DNA of 64,000 nt from Phycomyces blakesleeanus NRRL 1555(-). Its lineage: Eukaryota > Mucoromycota > Mucoromycetes > Mucorales > Phycomycetaceae. Where the stretch lies: NCBI RefSeq assembly GCF_001638985.1, contig NW_017265191.1, positions 62,001 to 126,000 of the forward strand, read 5' to 3'. Under the pieces are notes generated by a model. That model saw only the letters and a program-made list of their open reading frames with translations, did no database searches and had not been told where the DNA came from. The position numbers were made by a program, and so were the translations under genes. Shown piece by piece: positions 12,325 through 23,790 of this stretch; position 1 is the stretch's first letter, and the number at the start of each line of letters is the position of its first letter.

Positions 12325-14744
12325 TTTTATTTTATGCTAAAAATGAAGAAATAATTATTTAAATTATGAAAATGTTAATTAAAATATATATTTTCACAGT
12401 TATGATTATGCTTAGAAACAAGCGAATTATTATATAAGAGTTCAATTTTAATAAATTTTTTTTAAAGGCAATGCATATGATGATATCCATGTAAAATCAT
12501 AAACTTTTATTTCATACAACTTACAATCTTAATATCCTTCTTTAAACTCTTCTTTATAACCATATCTGAAGCAAAAATGAATACCAACTTTCTTACAACT
12601 CATTCATCTGGAAGTGACAGCAACTTTAGTGAAGCTGATTACATGAATATTGCTCAAGAGGTTTTCGCCCTTGCTTCTTCTCAACAAGAAAGAATTTAAA
12701 ATGAGCTTAATCATGATGATGGAGCCTTCTTGACCGCAATCCATGATCAAGACATGACTAGCACAGAAGAGAATGACTATGAAGCATTTGTAGCTGCAGG
12801 AGAAGTACAAAACACTGGTGATCCAATGGCTATTGAATTTGAAAGCAATTATATTAAAAGCAACGAATATGGAAGCAATAACTACGATAGTGACAGTAGC
12901 AATGACTATTCGTCTGGTAAGAAGAAAAAACAAAAGTTAAAATAGTCTTACAAGGTTTGATTATACCAATATTTATTTATATATATGTATGTGTGTGTAT
13001 TTAAGAACATGCTCATGGTTATTTGCATATTTGCAACCCATTAAATTCCAGAAATATACCAATTGAGTCTGAGGTTACAGAAAACGGGAATGAAGAGACC
13101 CAAGTTTTTTTTTACAAGGCAAATACTAATGCAGAGGCTGCCACATTAGAGTTATTCTCCATATTTGTCAAAAATAACATATCTCATAATGTTTTTGACA
13201 AGTGTGTCAAAATTGTAAATAAGTATATGATAGAATGTGAATTGCATAAGTGTATAGTTAACATTTAATTATTTATATTATGAAAGCTTATCAACATTTT
13301 AGCTACAACCAGTTCATTTATGACATACTACAAGAAGAATATGCTGCTGAAGGAGGAATACACTGTCCATACAGATGTTTATGATATGTATAAGAAAGGT
13401 TGTGTGTGCTTCTGTGTTGTAAAAGCTGGACATCAGGTAGATGGGGAAGAACAGTGTTCTCATTACAATAGCCGATGATTTAAACGTGATAGAGACATTC
13501 TAATTTCTGTACAGATATTCAAGATTGTGACTCTCTCACAACAGTTGAAATTCAAACTAAGCCATAGCCAGAAACAAGCCAGAATGGCATATGGTAGAAG
13601 CTGTATCATGGCTGATCACGTCAGTGAGTTTTTGGATGTGTTCAATGGTAATGTTGTCTACAGACTGTGTGAAAGCAGTATAGTTGGCCAGGATAACATT
13701 TTGATTACTATATTCATTGACCAGTTCAACTCATTTGATGATACTAAGATGTCGGCAACTATAATTCATATTGTCAATTTTAATATTAATCTAGAAGAAA
13801 GGTATAAAACTCAATAATATATATAAATTTACTAAAAGATATATATATTTAGATATAAGAGTGACAACATGATACAGCTGGCAATTATATCTGAATCAAA
13901 GCATCCAAAAAATATTGGATCCTTCTTGGAGTCAATTATTCAAGATTTGCAGATACTGACAACTTCAGATATCTGGATACAGGCCTTTACAGAGCAGGTG
14001 AATGTAAAAGTTCATCTTACAATAGCAACTGGTAATACTCCAGCTGTGACAGACTTGATGAACCTGTTGCATTACAATTCATTCTTTGGATGTCAAAATT
14101 GTCTTATTTGAAGAAACACAGAAACAAGAACTATGTGTTTTGAAGGAAGTGATATTATGGCTGAAATGAGAAGTGTAGAGAGTCTCTATCAGTTCGAAGA
14201 AAACATAAATACTTAATTATAGAATAATTGAAATATTAATACTTTATTTTCAGAGATATGGTTTCAAGGGTCTAAATGTGTTCAGAGATCTCCCTACGTT
14301 AACCAGCTATGTTTTCTTTGGGCTTGATGAGATGCATCTACTTGGATATGATATAGGCAAACAACTATATACAGCATTGGGTGGCAAGTTTCAGATTAGT
14401 TCAGAGATCACACACAATGAAAATCAATAACAGCAACAACAGCAACAGGAGCAGCAGCAGCAAATATATATGTTTTCTTTAAATGTGTCTATTGTCAAGA
14501 TCAACAAGACAATCAGCAAGTCCAGAGCAGATATCACAGCAATATTCACTAACAGTTGAAGGTTACTGAACAAGATAACTGGCAGACAAAAGGCAGTCAA
14601 CTGATTAGATTTCCTTTTGTTTGTTGTTCCAACGATAGCAGTAAAAAACTTTGTCCTTAGCAACTCCAGAGAGACAGTAATGAACCTAATCAATATCTGC
14701 TCTATTGTCTAGCAATGGAAAGTTACAGAGAAAGAGATCCAAAC

Positions 14745-15919
14745 TGTTGTGGGGAGTGTGGTGATCCAGACACTCGGATGTTGGATTTATCACATATAAG
14801 AACATATTCATATTGGGATAGCGTAGTAGCTATCATCTTGTCAGTATAAAATATATATAAACGATTAAGTAATCAGCCCAATAATTATTACAGTTAGTAC
14901 TGTAGATAATATCTTAAAGATTGTTAAGATAATTATATCATACTGCCGGGTAAACTGTGTCAGATCGATATGGAGCTAATTTAGTAGGAAGTCCTAAAGC
15001 TCTAGTATAAAAGAGAAAAGAATAGCTAAGAGCTAAAGAAGTACGATTTATGACTTGATGTCATAATTGTAACACCGACACTAGTTAAGCAGTAAATACA
15101 CTCTAATAACCAAATATAGTAAAGGAAGAAAGCCTTAAGAAACTAAGACATAATGACAAGAGCAGATTGTGTTTTCTTATAAAAAGGGACACTTTTTATT
15201 TATGAATAAAAAAAACTTATATACAGTCTCAAAGTATTTCTATACGTCTCTATTCTCAAATATTTTATTTTTCTATTGTTTCGTACCTGAAATACCACAG
15301 GGAGAAAATAAAGCAAAATATAATATAGAGGAAAGAATTCGTAAGAACTTGTGTAGGTTGTTTATTTCAAAAGAAAAGTAAAGAATGATAAAATTCCTTT
15401 TTCTATACGAAACTATCTACTGATATTTATATGTTTTTCTAATTTGTAATTCAGTGTGTGCTTAAGTAATCTTTATCACAATGAGTCATCTTCCAGGAGT
15501 ATTGTTTTTCTGGAAAGATCTGGAAAGACCAATTGATATGATACTTCTCCAGTCAGATCAGTCCAAGAGTTTTGGTAAAGAAGAACATTTATGCTATTGG
15601 TAATATTTTAGTATTCCGACCCAGATACTTGGGTAATGTTTCATAATATTAAATAGTTGTAGTTGTAGTCTCTCAATTAAGTATTTGTATAATAAAAGAA
15701 GTATGTAGATGAAATATAATGATTCCATATATATAATGTATATGTATTTGTATATCCCATGTCATGGTGATAATAATAAATAATCAATTATGTGTATGAT
15801 GATCTGTGTATTAGATAATATCATAAAGGGAGATCCGTTTGACTGGAATAGCTGAGGATATTATTTTATCCTTCAGTCTTACTCTCAGATTCAGCAGTAA
15901 TCAATACTCATTCACAACA
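14745..15919 (+). mobile_element. Solo LTR, family B (copy B2), interrupted by LTR A2
   Basis: It starts TGTTGTGGGGAG at 14745, is interrupted after 12 bp by LTR A2, resumes at 15305 and ends CACAACA at 15919. Perfect 5-bp duplications CAAAC lie at 14740-14744 and 15920-15924. The segment AGAACTTGTGTAGG (15335 area) and the 3' part (GACTGGAATAGCTGAGG, 15840 area) match copy B1 at 39735-40266. Without LTR A2 and its duplicated target it is about 627 bp, longer than the 532 bp of B1. Confidence 0.85.
14757..15299 (-). mobile_element. Solo LTR, family A (copy A2), nested in LTR B2
   Basis: A 543-bp unit with TGTGGT...ACCACA termini, flanked by perfect 5-bp duplications GGGAG (14752-14756 and 15300-15304). 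It is the reverse complement of 60321-60863, with few differences. No internal retrotransposon sequence is present, so it arose by LTR-LTR recombination after a full element inserted into LTR B2. Confidence 0.93.
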
Positions 15920-17425
15920 CAAACAATGAAAGAGTAAGTGAATTATATATATAAAAAATGGTTATTTAATCACATTTATAGATCTATTACTTGATGGCAT
16001 TCTTTCCTTCACAACGAGATTGGAGAGAAAAGACTTAAGTCTACCATCTTTATAATCAACCAACATATGCTTGTATATCTTGGATATATAATGAGAGAGA
16101 TGAGCTCACTGCGAGCATACATCTGCTGCCTGATTGAACATACTATTGGCTCATACAGAACAGCAATTGAGTCGAGAAAAGAGCCAGAAAAAAATATAGA
16201 AAATGTTTTATTTCGCAAGACTGAGATATGTCATTACCTCTGTGGTCAGTCTGCTGTTCTGAAACCAACCAATAGAAGAACCAGCAATTTCGAGGTTGTG
16301 AGTGATGATGTTGCTAGTTCCCAGCTTTGGTCTAGCCTAACAAGAATATCTCTTGGTACTGTGGCAAGGGAAACCGGCATAGATCATGGTAATTTGGTGG
16401 GCCAAATAGCGTCTCTCTGGGGCCAAGACAACCAGACTCTGTTAGCAGAAAATGAGGAGGTCATCTGCACTACTAAGATGTGAAAGGATGATATGATGTA
16501 CAGAGTCCAGTCCTTATTTGACAGCAGACATATTTGAGCCAATGATCTTGTTGTGCTTGGAGGCCTGTGGGAGTAAGTAATACAAGTTATATTTTATGTC
16601 ATTATAATATTAATCCTGCTTCATTTTTATTTTTAAAAGGTATGGATTTGTTTGAAGATTCTTCTCTCATTCTGTCTTGGGAGAGATGAGACTCTTTGCT
16701 GTTATTAAGCATCTGTGTGATGCTTTGGCTGGTAATAAAGAGATGTTTTCTGTGTGGGAAAGCCAAACAATTGGTGAGCTGAAGGTGGTGGAGGTGAAGT
16801 CTATCAGGGGAATGGCTGGTCTTGTTTATAACATCAACAATAAAACCATTAGACATGTGGTATTTTTACATTCATGTCATTATGAATAGTTTTTTCTTTT
16901 TTTCTACATATACAAATATAAACCCTATTTTTTTAACTTAATTACTCACTACCATGAAGTACATCAACATGATTAATTTTAATTATTTGAAATCGGAGTC
17001 AATACTGAAACTTAAATTGAAAATATATTTAGTGAATTGGTTATGTTTCTATTTTCGACTATTTTTAAAGAGAAAAAAATAGCAAGTCCTTCTATTTTTA
17101 CTCAAACTGGCTGTCTAAATTAAAAGTAAGAAAATAAAATAAAATAATATTGCTGAAAGACTAAAATAAATTTAAAAGCTTCCAAATCTAGAAAAAAATT
17201 GCTGAGATTAAAACAATGTATATTTTATTGTTATAATCAGCAGGCTGTTTCAAATACTCATAGATTTTTTTCTACAGTGATTTATCCAGACAAACTACTG
17301 GGAATGAAAATATCTAAATTTTCTGTCTAAATTTAAATTTTTGGCCAATTTACATTAATGGCTTTGGATTCTCTTATACTCAGAAAATTAACCAAAGGAC
17401 GCAAATATCTCATACAATACAACTA

Positions 17426-17471
17426 CACTGTGGTAAATGACAGTGTTTATAACTCAGTACTTGTAGCTTTT
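17426..17471 (+). repeat. 5' terminus of CACTA-4
   Basis: CACTGTGGTAAATGACAG and the following 28 bp match the 5' end of CACTA-3 at 11203. The similarity stops at the MULE2 insertion and resumes at 30965. The triplet before it is CTA (17423-17425). Confidence 0.7.
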
Positions 17472-18543
17472 TGGTGACAGTAATTCCCTAATCAGAAAAG
17501 CAAGTCACACATTTATTTTCATTTGTTTTGTTTGGGCAAACTTTTATTACATGCTTACCCCTTTATATTTTTTTTCCAAACACACCTTTTTTTTATCAAA
17601 TCTCAAAATGTCAACCTTTAATATTGCTGCTAATTACAATAATCGCATAATTCCAGATTATATAAAAGCTGTTGACTCCTTTGACCTTTCCTCTGAAGAT
17701 GAATTTATAAATTAGTTAAAGGATATAACTAAAAACGCTAATATTAGGGGGACAACATTTTCAGGATGGAGCACTACCTTTTTGATGGGAAACATTGTTT
17801 TGATTTTACCAGACCCAAATTGTGACTTGCTGTCCAGTATCAAATAATTATATCTGGTCCCTAAGAATTCATACTTATTATAATAAAGATACTTTTATAC
17901 AAGGTAGGATAATAGCTTTTTCTACGCTTCTTTCCTCTATGTAATCATGTCTTTTCCTTCTCCACTCATGCGTATTAACTCATTAAATTGCTCCAAAACT
18001 TAGTGCATTCATCAAACTGTCTCCAGGCATATACCTCTCCTTCTTTAGGAGACACAACCTGTTTTTAGGCAAAATGATAATAAAAAATCTTCTCATACAA
18101 AAAAAATAGCTTTGATTAAATATAAAAGCATTGTTTTATATATATAATTCTATACTTAAAGTTTTATACCATATGTAATAAATTAACTGATATATATATA
18201 GAATAATAAAAAACTATCTAATATGTTATTTCAAGACATTATATCCTAATAGAAAATGTTGTGATCTACCCTGGAAACATCGTGCCCCTCCCTTATATGT
18301 CTGAGTTTATATTTTAGTCAAAACATTGTCCCCCATCTGGAAATGTCGTCCCCCAAAAGTCACGACTTTTCATATCTTGCCTATTGAAAAAATACCTTAT
18401 AAAATTTGAAATTTCTTTACTAAATACTTTATTAGGCTTATAATATCCTTTAATGTAATAAACATTACCTTTTGTTAATACTTATTTAAGATAAACACTA
18501 ATAAAAACTGCTAAATCTTCTTCAGAAAAGATTTTTATATAAG

Positions 18544-18556
18544 GAGCCAAAGGCTC
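18544..18556 (-). other. Hairpin at the LINE 3' end
   Basis: GAGCC-AAA-GGCTC can form a perfect 5-bp stem with a 3-nt loop just inside the 3' terminus. Some LINE reverse transcriptases recognise 3' stem-loops; here this is only a positional suggestion. Confidence 0.45.
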
Positions 18557-18688
18557 TGTTTTATTGGGTAAAGCTTTACACTACTAGGTAATAAAGGTGG
18601 TCACAGCTTGTTTTTGGGTTTTCTAATTTTCTAATTGTTTTTGTGATTTTGTTTTATATGTGGAAGTAGTATGGGAGGGGGACAGAAA

Positions 18689-21600
18689 CTAAATTGACCC
18701 ATGGTCAAGAGCAATCTTGTTCTGGAGTCAGTTAAGGAGGATATGAGCGGTAGACAAGGTGGCAGATGGGACAAAAGGAACTTGATCAAATACAAAGAGC
18801 CAGTGGTGTCGCCATATAGCCAGTAGTGTGCACCCAAAGATAGAGGCAGATGAGAGACTGGTGTCCTTGGAGGGTGGAAAGTTGAGAAGGTAGAGACAAG
18901 AGTGAATTGAGTCGGAAGTGATGGGAAAGGCAAAGAAAGTGGTCCAGATGGAGGACCAGATCGCAAGCTTGGCAGGGTAGTCGAACAGAAAGTGAGTTTG
19001 CGAATCCAAGTCCCTGGAGCACACGGCACAAGTGGGGTCAGGGAAAGCCAGCAGTATTCGGGAGTGTAGGTGAGAATGGCAGGGTATCTTCTTATGCCAA
19101 GCGCGGTATCACACGTTGCGTGCGCCGTGGGGGAGGGGGATCGACCACCAGCAATGGAGAGAGCAGGGAGAGATAGTGGGGACAATGGAACGAGTGGGAC
19201 TAGGGTGGAATTTGCATAGGGAATGGAAATCTTTCAGGGTGAGCAGTGGCCAAGCGGAGCCAGGGACAAGTCCATTGAGAAAAGGTTGGACATTGATGGA
19301 CGAACCGGTGGGCAAGATGAGGGAAGGATAGCGGACGGCAAGGATGTTGGCGGGGATCATTGCTTGGTGAAGAAGAGGATGTATGAGGAGTGAGCGAGTG
19401 TAAATCCTTTTGAAGAAGCGATGGAGGACTATCGGTCAACAGGGGATGCGATGGAGGGGGCGTGGTGCAAGAACTGCATGGCGGCGATCCACCTCATAAG
19501 CATCAGATACCCGGAGATCTTGCCAAGTGGATGGGAAGGTGGGACAGTTGGGGGGGACTAAAGACATGACTGAGAGAGGAAGAGAGAGACAGGTAGGTAG
19601 GTTGACAGTAACGACTGTGAAGTCGTGTGGAAGAATGTCAATTGCAGCAAAAATAGTATGTAATGGAGAGTTATAATCCCGTTGATGAGGTGAGTGGAGG
19701 GGTGGGAAAAGAAGAGGAAGAAGCAGATGTTCAGAGTGAGAGTGAAGGCGAAGTAGAAAGGAAAACCAGGGAGAAACCAAACCAGACTGTCGCTGGGGGA
19801 AAAGGATCAGAGGACGAAGCCAATGCAGTTGTAGGGCGGCTTGCTGGACTTGAGGATTGAGGATTCCTAGGCCACCGCGACTGAGAGGTTGGCAGAGTGT
19901 GGCAAGAGATATGGAAGGAAAGGTACAATACTGGAGGAATTTACTCATTATGGAGCAGAGACGATGGAAGAACAACATGGGTACTGTGGTAACTCGTAAG
20001 ACATGCCACAGTTTTGAGAGAACCAGAGTGTTGAGAATGGTAGCCCGTCTACGGATGGAGAGGGACCTAGAGTGGTGGATGTGGTATTCTGTCTCATTTT
20101 TGGACAGCAACATCTCGCAAAAGGAGGTTCATTGTGGCAGCGATTGTATCAGGGGGAAGCCCAGGTAGCGTAGAGGAATGGGAGAGGATTGGTCAGACCA
20201 GGCAGTGATGTCGAATTGGTGAAGAAGTGGATGCCAATCTGAGAGGGGGCGACCAGACAGAGAAAAAGCTTCAGTTTTGTGGAGGTTGATACGAGCATTA
20301 GAGGCATGCGAGTAGGTGATGAAATGATAATGGAGGCAGTGGAGGTGATTGGCACCGGGAAGAAAAACAAGGAGGTCGTCCGCATAGGCCAGAAGTTTGA
20401 CAGGGGGTGGGGGTACTAGGGAGAGGATAGAAGCCAGAGAGAAGCCTTGGAAAGAGGGGTTGTGGATGATGCGACGCAGCAGAGGTTCGAATGCAAGGTT
20501 GAACAACACTGGTGATAAGGGGTCGCCCTGCCGGAGTCCGCGAGCTTGGGTGAATGGTCTGGTCAGGTGGCCGTTGACATTGATCTGGATCTGGGCTGAG
20601 AAGAAAAGCTGAGAGATGCAAGTGACAAGAGAACGGGGAAAGTTAAAATGGAGAAGAGTTTGACAAAGATAGTCAGGGTGTACTCAGTTGTACGCCTTCT
20701 CTTGATTCAAAAGTAAGCCTATACCAGCAGAGTCATCTTGTTTAGCCTGAGACATGACTAGTTTAGCAAGCATTCCATTGTCTGCAATAAAGCGGCCCTG
20801 GACAAAACCGGTCTGGAAGGGAGAGATAAGGGAAGAGACGGCCAGGATTATGCAGTTGTTGATGAGACGAGTGAAGACTTTAGCATCAGTGTTGATGAGT
20901 GCAATAGGCCGCCAATTCCAAAGCGAGGCGAGATCACCTTTCTTGGGGAGGAGGCAGATGCTGGTGGATAGCCAGGACTGGGGGAACACGCCAAGAGCAA
21001 GACCGTTGTTGTAGACTCGAAGGGTCAACTGTGCGCAGGCTGGATGCGCCATGATCAATCGTAGTATCTCGTATGGGAGTCCATCAGGACCAGGGCTGCT
21101 GGAATTAGGGGCACGGCTAGCCCCAGCTTGAATATCGAAGAGTGCGAGAGGTAGAAGTAGAGAGGCAGAGGTAGTCTCAGACAGATGAAGGGAGGGTGGT
21201 AGATAGGTGAGTAGGTTGTCAATTGCAGTTTGTGAAGGAGCATCAGGGGTGTATAGGTTCTGGTAAAAGGTTGCAGCAGCATCGGTGAGGTCCTCTTTGG
21301 AGGTGCAGAGTGTATCTGTAGTGGAGTGTCGAAGACTGGTGATGGTCATGCGGGCTTGACGGTTGGTGATAGTACGTTTCAGAAAACCAGCCGAAGTTTC
21401 ACCTTGTTTGTGTCAGTGTCTCCCAGCTCAAAGTGCGAGAATTTCAATGCATTCCTGTTGGATTTGTTGGATTTGACGTTTGACAATGGGAAGTTGGAAG
21501 TTCTGGGAGGGTTGGTGGCGAAATCTGTGGATCAGGTGGTCACGTTTACTTTGCAACTTGACTTCCAGTGTAGCGAGGGAGGGGTGGGATTTGCGAGAGA

Positions 21601-22480
21601 AAGAGCGAGTGAAATGAGCCACTTTCTGTTTGAGGAGATCCCATTGTATTTGTGGGGAGGAGTTATAGAGGAGAGTTGGGACAAAAGAGGTCAGACAACG
21701 AGAGAGGGCGGAACAGAAGGATGGATTGTGAGCTAGATGCAGGTTGGCACGCCACAGGCCTTTGCCGATGTTGGAGAGGGTGGGAAAGCGAAGACAAGTC
21801 TGGACAAGGCAATGATCAATCCATAGTGGCTGCACGTAAGTGATTGTGGAAGAGTCATAACAATGAGCGAGGTCGGTAGAGACGTAGATGTAATCAATGG
21901 TGGATGAGGACATGTCACGGTGGAAGGTGGGCATTGGTGCCAAGAGCAAGGGGGTAATGCAATCGACGAGAGTATTCGACACGAACTGTAGCCAAGGCTT
22001 CGGAGCTAAACGGGCCCTGGGGGGTGGAGTGTGGGAGGCGTAGTTGAAATCCCCAAGCATTAGAAATTGAGAAGGTTTAGAAGGGACCAGGTGGGGGGAA
22101 GACAGAAGAGACGTAAGGAAGTCATAGCAAGGGCGGACGGTGGCCGGTGCATACAGAACGCAAACACGAAAAGGAGAGAACAAATTGGAGGAGTGAACAA
22201 CAGTGGCCGTGATGCATTGGCCACACAAAGAGAAAAGGGGGTCAGTGAAGGATAGAAAAGGCGACAGGGAAACCAGTCTGCAGTGGGGAGACCACAAGGA
22301 ATCTTTGGCTTGAAATTGTTGGGTGAATGTTTGTTGGAGGTCTTCTGTGTGGGCATGGGTTTCCTGCAAGGCTAGGATATCTAGGGTGAGTGAGCAAAGG
22401 TAGCATATAAAATGGGATCGAGTTTGAGGGTTGCCAGATTTGACAAGCCCTCGACAGTTCAGAGTGGCAATGTTAATCAT
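18689..22480 (-). pseudogene. LINE ORF2: APE endonuclease / reverse transcriptase, seven in-frame TGA
   Basis: One continuous frame of 1263 codons runs from ATG 22480 to TAG 18689-18691 with no frameshift. The N-terminal domain is an APE-type endonuclease: INIATLNCRG, LALQETHA, GDFNY, TIDYIYVS and a terminal WIDHCLV block that carries the catalytic His. The RT domain follows: GPDGLPYEIL, WRPIALINTDAKV, TGFVQGRFI, and LAYADDLLVF with the YADD box at 20375-20386. In the A motif the expected first Asp is Asn (LLLNQEKAYN, near 20700), which would inactivate it. The C-terminus has a zf-RVT region (CAVC, then H-x4-Y where Cys is expected). Seven internal stops, all TGA, lie at LAL*AG, RH*HK, YN*VH, PQ*TS, PC*PI, NV*YR and LN*LQ. 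It would nick target DNA and copy the LINE RNA if intact. Confidence 0.88.
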
Positions 22481-23664
22481 AATTGGGGAGTAGTGGTGTC
22501 CTCCATTTCGTCGTCAGAGGAGGGGGTGCCATCAGCATCACCGAAGGCACTTTTGTGGAATTCTTCATCAAGGATGGTGGGACTGGAACCGGAGCCCTCT
22601 GGGATGAAGGCAGTCTGCAGGTTGTGGTAAAGAGGAGTGAATGGGGGATTGGCGGGGTTGGTGTCGGATTTCTCCTGAGTTTGAGCCATGTGAGATTCGG
22701 CTGCCTTGAAGATTTCAGCGAGTACTGCAAAAGGATTGGCGGTTTCTATGCCTGGGGATGTGTGTGTAGCATAGGTGCGCTTTGGTTGAGTTGTCTCAGA
22801 GAGGGACAATGTCAGAGGGTTTGCCATCTTAGATTGGGCTGCAGAGTCAGGGTGTGAGGCTGGGGGAGGTGGTAGGTGGGTCTTTGGGTCTTGGGCGGAC
22901 AAAATAGTCCTGGGTAGTTTCCGGGAGCATTTGGACGGTCTGAATTCTGTAGTGGGTGTTCGTGGACATGTGTTTTGAAGGTGACTGGTTTTGTGGCAGG
23001 TAAAACATTTGCGGGAGTCTTGGGGGCGGATAGGACAGGCTTTGATGTCATGGCCCATGGCACGGCAATACGTGCAGTGAGAACCCATGCGTGTCCACAT
23101 AGCCAGGAAGTGGGTGGAGTCGGAGGTAGGGATCTTGTACAATAAGGGGAGAAGTGATGTTGTGGGTGTTGGGGGTCGTTTGACGTAGGCGTATCCAGTG
23201 CTATCAAAGCAACTGTGACAAAGATAGATGCCAATTTCGTGGACAATACCATACTTGACAAGGCTGTTCTTAATGAGCTGTTCAAGGTCTTGACGAGGGA
23301 GGAAGGGGAGTTTTGTGAGGTAGAGGCGAAGAATTTTGGTACCAGTGGGTATTCCTTGGGAAGGGAAAAACCATTCATTGTTGACCAGGAAGCCTTTGGA
23401 GCAAATGTCCAGACATGTAGTAGAGTCGGTAAGATGCATCTCATGCATCGTAGATTGTTTGAATGGGAAAGACACACCGATAATCTTGTTGGCAGGGACA
23501 GAGCCAAGAAGTGAGTCCCAGAAAGCATCTTCTTGGGGAGTGCCGACTGGAGGGTTGAAGAAAATAGAGTGGGGTGTGGTGCTTTTGCGCCAAACATGAG
23601 AGGGCGAGGCAGGGAGGGTGGAAAACAGGATGGATGTGATCTGAGTGGGTTTGATGGATGCGGT
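22477..23664 (-). CDS. LINE ORF1: CCHC zinc-knuckle RNA-binding protein
   Basis: The frame is open from just after TAA at 23665-23667 to TGA at 22477, 395 codons. No ATG lies near its start: the first clear ones come after HVWRKSTTP and QST, so the true start is uncertain or mutated. Two zinc knuckles of form C-x2-C-x4-H-x4-C are visible: CTYCRAMGHDIKAC and CFTCHKTSHLQNTC. A long Pro/Ser/Thr-rich tail follows. Such ORF1 proteins coat LINE RNA and deliver it to the genome. The stop overlaps the ORF2 start in the sequence ATGA, the arrangement used for termination-reinitiation coupling. Confidence 0.8.
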   Translation of the reverse strand, partial: TASIKPTQITSILFSTLPASPSHVWRKSTTPHSIFFNPPVGTPQEDAFWDSLLGSVPANKIIGVSFPFKQSTMHEMHLTDSTTCLDICSKGFLVNNEWFFPSQGIPTGTKILRLYLTKLPFLPRQDLEQLIKNSLVKYGIVHEIGIYLCHSCFDSTGYAYVKRPPTPTTSLLPLLYKIPTSDSTHFLAMWTRMGSHCTYCRAMGHDIKACPIRPQDSRKCFTCHKTSHLQNTCPRTPTTEFRPSKCSRKLPRTILSAQDPKTHLPPPPASHPDSAAQSKMANPLTLSLSETTQPKRTYATHTSPGIETANPFAVLAEIFKAAESHMAQTQEKSDTNPANPPFTPLYHNLQTAFIPEGSGSSPTILDEEFHKSAFGDADGTPSSDDEMEDTTTPQL

Positions 23665-23790
23665 TTAAGCATATGATGGTAGTGGTGGATTGATAGCTAT
23701 GGGATTAGCGTTGGGTCGACCTATTGTGGAGTTGGACCCCTGAGGGGGGTCTGAGTCTTTAGCGGGAAGAGCTATGCTTCTTCAGAAAAG

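Larger units (their letters stand above)
12577..16889 (+). pseudogene. CACTA-3 tnp2 transposase remnant, split by nested LTRs
   Basis: The frame starts at ATG 12577 and meets TAA near 12697. An acidic N-terminal region is followed by recognisable tnp2 blocks: MIQLAIISESKHPKNIGSF (13869 on), ATGNTPAV where the usual GDxPA Asp is Asn, and FFGCQNCL (about 14090). GLDEMHLLGYDIGKQ (about 14310) corresponds to the LDEMHG block. Coding similarity resumes after the LTR insertion: LIEHTIGSYRTAIESRKEP (16120 on) matches VERAIGEYSRTIKS of the intact protein. Several stops and frame changes are present. The gene is interrupted from 14745 to 15919 by solo LTR B, which carries solo LTR A. It is not functional. 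Confidence 0.8.
11203..17279 (+). mobile_element. CACTA-3: decayed CACTA-like element
   Basis: The left end starts CACTGTGGTAAATG (11203). The right end, read inward from 17279, starts CACTGTAGAAAAAA. The termini are imperfect inverted repeats beginning CACTGT. ATT flanks both ends (11200-11202 and 17280-17282), a 3-bp target duplication. Inside, the arrangement matches CACTA-2: an accessory gene on the minus strand and a tnp2 gene on the plus strand, both broken by stops. Two nested solo LTRs sit inside the tnp2 gene. About 350 bp at the left end recur at 17426-17471 plus 30965-31305 (CACTA-4). Confidence 0.75.
18531..23776 (-). mobile_element. L1-like non-LTR retrotransposon (LINE)
   Basis: Two open frames on the minus strand have the standard LINE order: ORF1 with CCHC knuckles, then ORF2 with endonuclease, reverse transcriptase and zf-RVT parts. 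A 14-bp direct repeat, CTTCTTCAGAAAAG, flanks it at 18517-18530 and 23777-23790, as expected for a target-primed insertion. The 3' end (18531-18560 read on the minus strand) holds AATAAA-like sequence, a 5-bp stem hairpin (18544-18556) and a short A-rich tail rather than long poly(A). The body is markedly GC-rich and purine-rich on the top strand, unlike the surrounding DNA. Both ends are present, so this is a full-length but mutated copy. Confidence 0.88.

Noticed and set aside
10368..15299. LTRs A1 and A2 as terminal inverted repeats of one 4.9-kb element
   Set aside because: A2 has its own 5-bp duplication inside LTR B2, A1 is older and more diverged, and CACTA-3 begins between them.
17246..17276. 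Short repeat shared with 59690-59716 as an independent dispersed motif
   Set aside because: It is better explained as the common 3' terminus of CACTA-3 and its relative.
23215..23514. Plus-strand open frames across the LINE (also 19663-20168, 21326-21736)
   Set aside because: They are shadows of ORF1 and ORF2. The GC-rich composition keeps several frames open by chance.
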